Assembly (NCBI GenBank): GCA_035604615.1
Contig: DATNID010000065.1
Span: 62,001 to 126,000, forward strand
Length of the DNA stretch: 64,000 bases
Reading direction: 5' to 3'
Source: DATJLY01 sp035604615
GTDB lineage: Bacteria > Pseudomonadota > Alphaproteobacteria > ATCC43930 > CGMCC-115725
Part shown: one piece after another, positions 52,900 through 64,000 of the stretch
How positions within the stretch are numbered: the stretch's first letter is position 1
Layout: every line of letters starts with the position of its first letter
Program-made: the position numbers and the translations under genes
Notes under the pieces: model-generated
Database searches by the model: none
The model's input: the letters and a program-made list of their open reading frames with translations, nothing else
What the model was told of the DNA's origin: nothing

Positions 52900-53892
52900 A
52901 TGAAGATCATCCAGTTCCGCGAGCCCGGACTGCCGGGCGTGATGCAGTTGATCGACGTGCCGGTGCCCGAACCCAAGCCGGGCGAGGTGGTGGTGCGCGC
53001 GCATTCGATCGGGGTCGGCATTCCCGACACGCTCATCCGCGCCGGCAGCTATGGCTGGATGCCGCCCCTGCCGGCGACGCCCGGCACCGAGCTCTCCGGC
53101 ACGATCGAAAGCGTGGGGGCGGGCGTCACGTCGCGCCGCAAGGGACAGCATGTCTACGCCTCGGCGCGCGAGCGGCCGCATCGCGGCGGGCACTACGCCG
53201 AATATGTCGCGGCCCCGGCCGAGGCGATCTACGTGCTGCCGGACTCGGTCGATCTCGAGGCGGCGGCGGCGCTCGCCAATTACCAGGTGGGATATCACAT
53301 GCTGCGCGACGCGGCGCGGGTGACCAAGGGCCAGACCATCCTCATCTATGCCGCCGCGGGCGGCATGGGGAACGCGCTCATCGATCTGTCGCTGGCGTGG
53401 GGGCTCAGCGTCATCGGCGTGGTCAGCAACCCGGAGAAGGCGCGGTTCGCGCGCGACCTCGGCGCGCATCATGTCATCGACCGCAAGAGCGAGGACGTGG
53501 CCGAGCGCGTCAAGGCGCTGACCGGCGGACGCGGCGTCGATGTCGTGATCGACCCGGTCGGCGGCCCGACCGTCGCCGGCAATCTCGCGCTGCTGGCGCC
53601 GATGGGGATGCTGGTGATCTATGGCGGGCTGGGCGGGCGCAACCACGGCGACGTGCTGGCCGCGATGCGCGGACTGGGACGAATTTGTCCCGCGATCCGT
53701 TCCTTCTCGATCCATGCCTGGGACCATCTCACCGACGAGCGGCGCGCCGGCATGCGGGCGCTCATCGACATGCTGGCCGAGGGCAAGCTCCATCCGCGCA
53801 TCCATGCGCGCTTGAAGCTCGCCGAGGCCAGACGCGCGCACGAGATGTTGGAGAGCGGCGCGGTGCTGGGGAAGCTGCTGCTGCAGCCGTGA
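52900..53892 (+). CDS. MDR-family oxidoreductase (quinone reductase-like)
   Basis: 330 residues. GroES-like domain (VPVPEPKPGEVVVRAHSIGVG; PATPGTELSGTIESVGAGV) and Rossmann domain with ILIYAAAGGMGNALIDLSLAWG and VVIDPVGGPTVAGNLALL. No zinc-ligand cysteines, so an NAD(P)H-dependent reductase of quinones or enones. Third enzyme of this kind in the window. Monocistronic; GGGAGCG precedes ATG 52900. Its stop abuts the convergent efflux-protein gene with no spacer. Confidence 0.87.
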   Translation: MKIIQFREPGLPGVMQLIDVPVPEPKPGEVVVRAHSIGVGIPDTLIRAGSYGWMPPLPATPGTELSGTIESVGAGVTSRRKGQHVYASARERPHRGGHYAEYVAAPAEAIYVLPDSVDLEAAAALANYQVGYHMLRDAARVTKGQTILIYAAAGGMGNALIDLSLAWGLSVIGVVSNPEKARFARDLGAHHVIDRKSEDVAERVKALTGGRGVDVVIDPVGGPTVAGNLALLAPMGMLVIYGGLGGRNHGDVLAAMRGLGRICPAIRSFSIHAWDHLTDERRAGMRALIDMLAEGKLHPRIHARLKLAEARRAHEMLESGAVLGKLLLQP

Positions 53893-55392
53893 TCAGCGCG
53901 CGGGCGGCGGCGCTGCTTCCGGCGCGGTCGCGGTGCGCTCGCGCCAGTTCCACCACCCGCCGCCCATGGCGAGGAAGAGCTGCGCCGTGTCGAGATAGCG
54001 CTGCGCCCGCGCGCGCACGAATCCGAGCCGCGCCTGCTGCACGACGCGCTGCGCATCGACCACCTGGAGCACGCCGGTATTGCCGAGCGCGTAGGAGCGC
54101 CGATTGAGATCGAGCGCCGACTGTGCCGCCGCGAGCGCGCTTTGCTCCGCCGCCAACAGCTCGGCGTCATGGCCCAGCGCCTGCAGCACGTCGGCGACCT
54201 GATCGAAGGATTGCAGCACCGTCTCCTCGTAGGTCGCGAGCGCGGCGTTGAAATTGTCCTCGGCGCGGCGGCGCTGCGCGGTGAGCGCGCCGCCATGGAA
54301 GAGGGGCGCGGTCAGGCCGGCGCCGATGGTCCAGACGCTGGACGCGCCGTGGAACAGGGTGTCGACCGAGATCGCCTGCTGGGTCAGCGAGCCGGTGAGG
54401 GTGAGGTTGGGATAGAGCGCCGCCGTCGCGATCCCGATGGCGGCGCTGGCGGCGTGGAGCTGCGCCTCCGAGGCGAGAATGTCGGGACGCTGGCGCACCA
54501 GCTCGGACGGCAGGCTCACCGGCAGATCGATCGGCAGCGCCATCGCGTCGAGCTCGAAATCGGGCGGGGTCCAATCGCTCGGCGCCTTGCCGACGAGCAC
54601 CGCGAGCGCGTGCCGCGCCACGTCCACCTGCTGGCGCAGCGGTGGCAGCAAGGTGCGGTCGGCCGCGAGCTGGCTGTTCGCGGTCTCGATGTCGAGCTGG
54701 GTCGCGGCGCCGGCGCGGACCTCGCTCTGGACCAAGCGCAGGTTGGTCTCGTCGTCGGCGATGATGCCCTCGACCGTCGCGATCTGCGCCCGGACCGAGG
54801 CGATGGCGAACGCTTCCGTCACCGCATTGCCGGTGAGCGTGAGATAGGCGGCATCGAGCGTGAAATCCTGGGCGTCGGCGAGGGCCTCGCTCTGCTCGAT
54901 GGCGCGGCGCGTGCCGCCGAACGGATCGACCAGGTAGCTCACCGACACGCCGGCGCGGAAGATATTGGAATAGGGCGGGAATTGCGGCGGCAGCTTCTTC
55001 AGGCCGAACTGCGCGCCGTTGATGTGCTGGCGCGTCGGGCCGGCGGCGAGATCGAGCTGGGGATAGAGCCCGGCGATGGTCTGGGTCACCGCCTCGCGCG
55101 ACGCCGCCAGCGTCGCCTGGGCGGCGACGATGGTGCGGTTGCCGGCGATCGCCTGCTCGAGCACCGCGTTCAATGGCTCGGAGCGGTAGAGCGTCCACCA
55201 GTCGCCGGCGATCTTGCGGCCCATGGCGAAATGCACGTCGCCCGCGCCCTCTTCGGCCGCGCCTGCCGGCGTGTAGACGGGCTGCGGCGGCGGCGCGGGC
55301 GGCGCGAAGTCGGGTCCGACCGTGCAGGCGGCGGCGAGCGCCGCGAGCGGCAGGACGATGAGCGTCAATGAGCGTGACACGTGGCTGGTCAC
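53893..55392 (-). CDS. Efflux system outer-membrane lipoprotein (NodT/OprM family)
   Basis: 499 residues. TolC-like outer-membrane factor with lipobox LIVLPLAALAAAC followed by TVGPDF, the NodT-family signature. Two repeats of helix-hairpin-strand give the trimeric channel; internal NYRxP-like landmarks include GDWWTLYRSEPLNAVLEQAI and LPSELVRQRPDILASEAQLHAA. GTG 55392 overlaps the gltD stop as GTGA, so it is translated with gltD. No RND pump or membrane-fusion gene adjoins, so its pump partner is encoded elsewhere. Confidence 0.88.
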   Translation of the reverse strand: MTSHVSRSLTLIVLPLAALAAACTVGPDFAPPAPPPQPVYTPAGAAEEGAGDVHFAMGRKIAGDWWTLYRSEPLNAVLEQAIAGNRTIVAAQATLAASREAVTQTIAGLYPQLDLAAGPTRQHINGAQFGLKKLPPQFPPYSNIFRAGVSVSYLVDPFGGTRRAIEQSEALADAQDFTLDAAYLTLTGNAVTEAFAIASVRAQIATVEGIIADDETNLRLVQSEVRAGAATQLDIETANSQLAADRTLLPPLRQQVDVARHALAVLVGKAPSDWTPPDFELDAMALPIDLPVSLPSELVRQRPDILASEAQLHAASAAIGIATAALYPNLTLTGSLTQQAISVDTLFHGASSVWTIGAGLTAPLFHGGALTAQRRRAEDNFNAALATYEETVLQSFDQVADVLQALGHDAELLAAEQSALAAAQSALDLNRRSYALGNTGVLQVVDAQRVVQQARLGFVRARAQRYLDTAQLFLAMGGGWWNWRERTATAPEAAPPPAR

Positions 55393-56831
55393 CGGGGCAG
55401 GTCGGAATGTCCCATCAGGAACTGGTCGACCGCGCGCGCGCATTGGCGGCCTTCGCGGATCGCCCACACCACCAGCGACTGGCCCCGCCGCGCGTCGCCG
55501 GCGGTGAACACCTTGTCGATCGACGTGCGGTAGTCGGCATCGCTGGCCGCGATGTTGCCGCGCCGGTCGAGCGCGAGCCCGAGCCGCTCGACCGCGCCGA
55601 CATGCTCGGGATGCAGGAACCCCATGGCGAGCAGGACGAGGTCGGCCTTGACGTGGAAGGCGCTGCCCGGCACCTCGACAAGCTCCATGCGGCCGCCCTC
55701 GCCCGGGCGAAATTCGGCGCGCATCGCCTCGAGGCCGGTGACGCGCCCGTTATGGCCGGTGAAGGCCTTGGTCGCGACCGACCAGTCGCGCTCGACCCCT
55801 TCCTCCTGCGAGCTCGAGGTGCGCAGCTTCATCGGCCAGTCGGGCCAGACGAGGAGCTTGTCCTCGTGCTCGGGCGGCATCGGCATGATCTCGATCTGGG
55901 TGATCGAGCGCGCGCCGTGGCGGTTGGCGGTGCCGATGCAGTCGGAGCCGGTATCGCCGCCGCCGATCACCAGCACGTTGCGTCCGGTGGCGAGGATCGG
56001 GTTGGCGTCGTCCCGCCGGTCGCCCGAGATGCGGCGGTTCTGCTGCGACAGGAACTCCATCGCGAAATGGATGCCCTTGAGCTCGCGGCCGGGCGCCGGC
56101 ATGTCGCGCGGCCGCTCGGCGCCGATCGCGAACACGACCGCGTCGAACTCGCCCATCAGCCGCTCGACCGGCACGCCGCCGCCGACGAAGTTGTTGGGAT
56201 GGAATTCGACGCCCTCGGCGCGCATCTGCGCGATGCGGCGGTCGATGGTGAACTTCTCGAGCTTGAAGTCGGGAATGCCGTAGCGCAGCAGTCCGCCGAT
56301 GCGCGGCGACTTCTCGAACACGGCGACGGCGTGGCCCGCGCGCGCGAGCTGCTGGGCGCAGGCGAGCCCGGCCGGCCCCGAGCCGATCACCGCGACGCGC
56401 TTGCCGCTGTGATGCGCCGCGACCTGCGGCTCGATCCAGCCTTCGGCCCAGCCCTGCTCGACTATGGCGTGCTCGATCGTCTTGATCGTCACCGGCTGCT
56501 CGATGAGGTTCAGGGTGCAGGACGCTTCGCACGGCGCCGGGCAGATGCGGCCGGTGAAGTCGGGGAAATTGTTGGTCTGGTGCAGGCTCGCCAGCGCCGC
56601 CTTGACGTCGGATTGGTAGACCAGGTCGTTCCAGTCCGGGATCAAATTGTTGACCGGGCAGGCGTGGTGGCAGAAGGGCGTGCCGCAATCCATGCAGCGC
56701 GCGGCTTGCCGGCGCAGCTCCTCGCCGGCCAGCGGCCGCACGAACTCGCGCCAATGCTTGAGCCGGTCCTCGACCGCCGCATAGGCGCGCTCGCGCCGCG
56801 GGAACTCGAGAAAGCCGGTCGGGTTTCCCAT
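55389..56831 (-). CDS. gltD: Glutamate synthase (NADPH) small subunit
   Basis: 480 residues. Oxidises NADPH and passes electrons through FAD and 4Fe-4S centres to GltB. N-terminal cysteine clusters occur in CMDCGTPFCHHACPVNN and ICPAPCEASCTLN. FAD-binding VIGSGPAGLACAQQL and NADPH-binding VIGGGDTGSDCIGTANRHG are intact, and GDARRGQSLVVWAIREGRQ closes the FAD site. Follows gltB with a 3-nt gap, so they form one operon for ammonia assimilation (GS-GOGAT). Confidence 0.96.
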   Translation of the reverse strand: MGNPTGFLEFPRRERAYAAVEDRLKHWREFVRPLAGEELRRQAARCMDCGTPFCHHACPVNNLIPDWNDLVYQSDVKAALASLHQTNNFPDFTGRICPAPCEASCTLNLIEQPVTIKTIEHAIVEQGWAEGWIEPQVAAHHSGKRVAVIGSGPAGLACAQQLARAGHAVAVFEKSPRIGGLLRYGIPDFKLEKFTIDRRIAQMRAEGVEFHPNNFVGGGVPVERLMGEFDAVVFAIGAERPRDMPAPGRELKGIHFAMEFLSQQNRRISGDRRDDANPILATGRNVLVIGGGDTGSDCIGTANRHGARSITQIEIMPMPPEHEDKLLVWPDWPMKLRTSSSQEEGVERDWSVATKAFTGHNGRVTGLEAMRAEFRPGEGGRMELVEVPGSAFHVKADLVLLAMGFLHPEHVGAVERLGLALDRRGNIAASDADYRTSIDKVFTAGDARRGQSLVVWAIREGRQCARAVDQFLMGHSDLPR

Positions 56832-56834
56832 CGC

Positions 56835-61469
<4,635 letters not shown>

Positions 61470-61784
61470 GTTAGCCTCGTTCACCCCGTTCCCATCGCGC
61501 CCGAAGCCACATCGCTTTAGGAATGCCTCCCCGTACGGCCCCAGCCTGCCGTTGCGCGCCCTCGCGGGCGCAACCACACAGCATCGCGGGGCCGGCGAAA
61601 CGAGTCAAGGTTCGCAAGCGTGCCGCCCGCGCCGGGGACGAGGACCGGGCTGCCCGGGGGGTGCGCGGCTCCTCATTCCGTTCTCGCTCGGCCTCTGCTA
61701 GGCTGTGCCGACGCCGGCTGTTCGGGCTTGCGGAAAACGGGGTTTTACGAAGCCGGCATATGGATTCCCGGAGCAGATCGAGAA
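61470..61784. other. Divergent intergenic region between gltB and the cold-shock gene
   Basis: 315 nt with no supportable gene. It must carry the promoters of both divergent genes. A sigma-70-like candidate faces gltB (61580-61608). On the plus side a CTGCTAGGCT stretch near 61697-61706 could be a -10 region but lacks a clear partner. An 80-nt tract just before ATG 61785 could fold as a cold-shock 5' leader; I see no specific conserved box. Confidence 0.5.
61580..61608 (-). promoter_or_regulatory. Candidate gltB promoter
   Basis: On the minus strand TTGACT (61608-61603), a 17-nt spacer and GATGCT (61585-61580), a reasonable match to alphaproteobacterial housekeeping promoters. It lies 111 nt before the gltB start, leaving a leader of about 100 nt. 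Confidence 0.45.
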
Positions 61785-62435
61785 ATGGGCAGAGGCCATG
61801 AATGGCGCCCGCCGCGGCGGCGGGGCTTTGATGACGACAATTTTGCCGCAGATTCAGCGCCGCGTCGCGGCGCGCGCTTTGGCAGTCCCGCACCCAGCCG
61901 TCCGATGATGGACGACCGGCCGGGCGGGCCGCCGACCCGCGCCAAGGTGAAGTGGTTCAATGGCGAGAAGGGTTTCGGCTTTGTCGAGCTCGCCGATGGC
62001 GGGGGCGACGCGTTCCTGCACCTGTCGGTGCTGCAGCGGGCCAACCAAGGCCCGGTTCAACCGGGAACCAGCCTTCTCGTCCGCGTGAGCCAGGGCCAGA
62101 AGGGTGCGCAGGTGTCGGAGGTGATGGAGGTCGACGCCAGCACCGCGTCGGCCGCGCCGCCGCCGCGCGAGCGCAGCAGTTTCTCCGGACCTCGCCCGGC
62201 GCGCCGCGAGCGCGACGTCGGCGCCACGGTCGAGATGCGCGGCACGGTGAAATGGTTCAACGCGGCGAAAGGCTTCGGCTTCGTCGTCGTGCCCGAGGGC
62301 GGCAAGGACGTGTTCATCCACGTCTCCGTGCTCGAGCAGGAGGGGCTGGGCAGCCTCGCCGAGGGTCAAGCCGTGGTGATGCAGGTAGCACAGGGCGCCA
62401 AGGGCCCCGAAGCGGTTTCGATCAAGCTGGGCTAG
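61785..62435 (+). CDS. Cold-shock protein with two CSD domains
   Basis: 216 residues. A basic, disordered N-terminus (about 1-50) precedes CSD1 (about 52-115: AKVKWFNGEKGFGFVELADG, DAFLHLSVL) and, after a Pro/Arg linker, CSD2 (about 150-215: RGTVKWFNAAKGFGFVVV, KDVFIHVSVLEQEG). RNP1 and RNP2 aromatic motifs are present in both. Double-CSD proteins of this size are typical of alphaproteobacteria and act as RNA chaperones or antiterminators. ATG 61785 is preferred; GGAG lies about 11 nt upstream. Confidence 0.88.
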   Translation: MGRGHEWRPPRRRGFDDDNFAADSAPRRGARFGSPAPSRPMMDDRPGGPPTRAKVKWFNGEKGFGFVELADGGGDAFLHLSVLQRANQGPVQPGTSLLVRVSQGQKGAQVSEVMEVDASTASAAPPPRERSSFSGPRPARRERDVGATVEMRGTVKWFNAAKGFGFVVVPEGGKDVFIHVSVLEQEGLGSLAEGQAVVMQVAQGAKGPEAVSIKLG

Positions 62436-62449
62436 GGTCCGGGTCTCGC

Positions 62450-64000
62450 CTAGCAGCGCTTGAACGGGCGGTTGTACTGGTGCCAGTCGGCCTCGTCTTC
62501 GCCGCGCCCGCGCAGCTCCACCATGGCATCGCCGGTGGCGGAAAATTGGCCGAACTCGATCAACATCTTCGGCTGCTGCGCGGCCTGGATGGTGACTTGC
62601 GTGACGCTGCCGCGCACCACGCCCACGACCGGGATCTCGATCACCTTGCCGTCGCCGGTCTCGAACTTCCATTGCGAGGCCGAGATCGCGATCTTCGTCT
62701 GACCGCCGCACCAATTGCCGAAGATGTCGCCGGACGGGCTCGGGGCCGGACGCGGCGGAATGATCATCGCCTGCTGTTGCGGCGTCGCCATCGTCTCGAC
62801 CGATGCGGCCGACGCCGCATCGCCGGCTGATCTGGCTCCTTTCGCCGGGGTCTTGGCGTCCTTGCTGCCGGCCGGCGCCGGCTGAGATTTCGCGGCAGGA
62901 TCGTCGGCCTTGGCCGTCCGGGTGGCGTTCTGTTTGGCCGCTGCTGCGGCGGCGGCAGCCTGCTGAGCCGCCTCCTTTTGCGCGGCTTCCTTCTGAGCCG
63001 CTTCCTTTCGCGCCGCCTCCTTGGCCGCCGCTTCCTTGGCCGCCGCTTCCTTCTGGGCCGCTTCCTTGGCCGCTGCCTCCTTCTGCGCCGCTTCTACTGC
63101 CGCTGCTTGTTTTGCCGCCGCTTCCTTGGCGGCCGCTTCCTTCTGGGCCGCTTCTATTGCCGCCGCTTCTTTTGCCGCCGCTTCCTGCTTGGCGGCACGG
63201 TCGGCAGCGGCGCTCTGGGCCGCGGCATCGGCGGCTTGCTGGGCTTGGCCGTTCGCGGCATTCGCCGCCGCAGCGGCGGAAGATGCCGGCACGGCGTTGG
63301 AAGCGACGACTTGATTGCGTTGTTCCGGGACCGCCTGCGGCGACCGGGCAGCGAAATAGTAGACCAGCGGTCCGCCGAGAACGACCGCAACTGCGCCCGC
63401 GATCATCAACGGCATGGCCTTGCGCGAGGCCGCCGGGCGCTGCGCTGCGATCGCCGCGTTTGACGGCAGCCGCTCGTCCCCGCGCGCCTGCGTTATATCG
63501 AGTAGCGGCGCCAACGCCGCGGCGCGCGGGCGGATGTCGCCCGAGGGTTGCGCCCCCGCCTCTTCGAGCGTCTGCGCCTCGCCTGCGTTCTCGCGCCCGC
63601 GCTGCGCTGCCGCTTCCCGCTGCGCCCGCGCCGCGGCTTCCTCGCGAGCCAGCTTTGCCGCAGCTTCCTGCCGCTGCCGCTCCACCGCTTCTTCGCGGGC
63701 GCGCTGGGCCGCCTCCTGCTTCTCCCGTTTGGCCGCCTCCTCGCGGGCGCGCCGTGCCGCCGCTTCCTGCTTCTGCTGCTCGGCGGCTTCCTCGCGAGCA
63801 CGCCGGGCCGCTTCCTGTTTCTCCCGCTTGGCCGCCTCTTCGCGGGCACGCTGCGCCGCCGCTTCCTGCTTGGCCCGCTCGGCTGCTTCCTGGCGGGCCA
63901 GCTTCGCCGCCGCTTCCTGCCGTGCTCTTTCGGCCGCTTCCTCGCGAGCCCGTTGCGCCGCCGCTTCCTGGCGCGCCTTCTCGGCCGCTTCCTCGCGAGC
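62450..64000 (-). CDS. Membrane protein with long EAA-rich helices (TolA-like architecture), 5' end cut off
   Basis: The open frame enters from the right edge and stops at 62450, giving 517 residues of the C-terminal part. Order: an Ala/Glu/Arg/Lys helical region of alternating 8- and 9-residue units (AREEAAER, ARQEAAAKL; to about 63590); a linker; one transmembrane helix (MPLMIAGAVAVVLGGPLVYYF, about 63415-63352); an Ala/Gln stretch; a pentapeptide (EAAAK)n-type array (62960-63184); a Pro/Ala linker; and a globular end with FGNWCGGQTKIAISASQWKFE and a terminal FKRC. This layout could span the periplasm like TolA, but no TonB/TolA C-terminal domain is recognised. The missing N-terminus may hold the functional domain. 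Confidence 0.75.
   Translation of the reverse strand, partial: AREEAAEKARQEAAAQRAREEAAERARQEAAAKLARQEAAERAKQEAAAQRAREEAAKREKQEAARRAREEAAEQQKQEAAARRAREEAAKREKQEAAQRAREEAVERQRQEAAAKLAREEAAARAQREAAAQRGRENAGEAQTLEEAGAQPSGDIRPRAAALAPLLDITQARGDERLPSNAAIAAQRPAASRKAMPLMIAGAVAVVLGGPLVYYFAARSPQAVPEQRNQVVASNAVPASSAAAAANAANGQAQQAADAAAQSAAADRAAKQEAAAKEAAAIEAAQKEAAAKEAAAKQAAAVEAAQKEAAAKEAAQKEAAAKEAAAKEAARKEAAQKEAAQKEAAQQAAAAAAAAKQNATRTAKADDPAAKSQPAPAGSKDAKTPAKGARSAGDAASAASVETMATPQQQAMIIPPRPAPSPSGDIFGNWCGGQTKIAISASQWKFETGDGKVIEIPVVGVVRGSVTQVTIQAAQQPKMLIEFGQFSATGDAMVELRGRGEDEADWHQYNRPFKRC
62960..63184 (-). repeat. Tandem 15-bp repeat encoding (EAAAK)n-type pentapeptides
   Basis: Fifteen consecutive pentapeptide units related to EAAAK/EAAQK (variants EAAAI, QAAAV, EAARK, EAAQQ) inside the membrane protein gene, in frame throughout. 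Expected to form a single rigid alpha-helix of about 11 nm. Confidence 0.85.

Overview
High-GC bacterial chromosome, most likely an alphaproteobacterium. Support comes from strong GC bias at third codon positions, a DUF1674 (SdhAF4-type) gene, a two-domain cold-shock protein, gltB-gltD, many GTG/TTG starts, and dispersed palindromic repeats of the 'CCTTCGAC...GTCGAAGG' and 'GTCATTGCGAG...CTCGCAATGAC' kinds often seen in Hyphomicrobiales/Rhodospirillales genomes. I cannot assign a genus. I see no rRNA, insertion sequence, prophage or CRISPR array. One tRNA is present, tRNA-Gly(CCC). Functions are assigned from sequence motifs and family knowledge only; no database search was run.

Layout. 1-5.4 kb: housekeeping and small enzymes (rsmB cut by the left edge, DUF1674, ketopantoate reductase family, aldo/keto reductase, methyltransferase, rhodanese/phosphatase-like protein, CBS-pair protein). 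5.4-6.3 kb: tRNA-Gly followed by an AbrB/PIN toxin-antitoxin pair. 6.3-14.5 kb: three overlapping genes (transglutaminase-amidoligase DUF2126, circularly permuted ATP-grasp fused to alpha-E, second transglutaminase) followed by a haem-oxygenase-like di-iron oxidase. This is a predicted but biochemically undescribed peptide-bond-forming system and the most intriguing part of the window. 14.5-19.3 kb: class III cyclase, response regulator and PAS hybrid kinase on the minus strand, then a divergent unknown protein with two ExxH motifs of ferritin-like type. 19.4-21.5 kb: an OmpA-family lipoprotein behind a perfect FNR/FixK-type box, and an MFS transporter.

21.6-42.1 kb is mostly catabolic: quinone-reductase-like enzymes, M20 amidohydrolase, amidase, a split TPP-dependent decarboxylase, a flavin monooxygenase of the acyl-CoA dehydrogenase fold, a PaaK-type aryl-CoA ligase, a DpgC-like cofactor-free dioxygenase, an orphan ABC binding protein, a maleate-isomerase/arylmalonate-decarboxylase relative, threonine aldolase, thiolase and two acyl-CoA dehydrogenases. 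Together they suggest oxidation of aryl- and acyl-CoA compounds. Two copies of one large palindromic repeat, in opposite orientation, lie at 26.6 and 42.1 kb.

42.2-52.6 kb: DUF1993, an M24 'pita-bread' protein that has lost most metal ligands, a HAMP-cyclase, RidA, a methyltransferase, a ring-cleavage-like VOC/FAH pair, and two disrupted ABC solute-binding genes (one amber codon, one 1-nt frameshift). 52.9-61.5 kb: a dehydrogenase, then gltB-gltD with an outer-membrane efflux lipoprotein translationally coupled to gltD. 61.8-64 kb: the double cold-shock gene, and the C-terminal part of a membrane protein with long EAA-rich helices, including a natural (EAAAK)n-type array, cut by the right edge.
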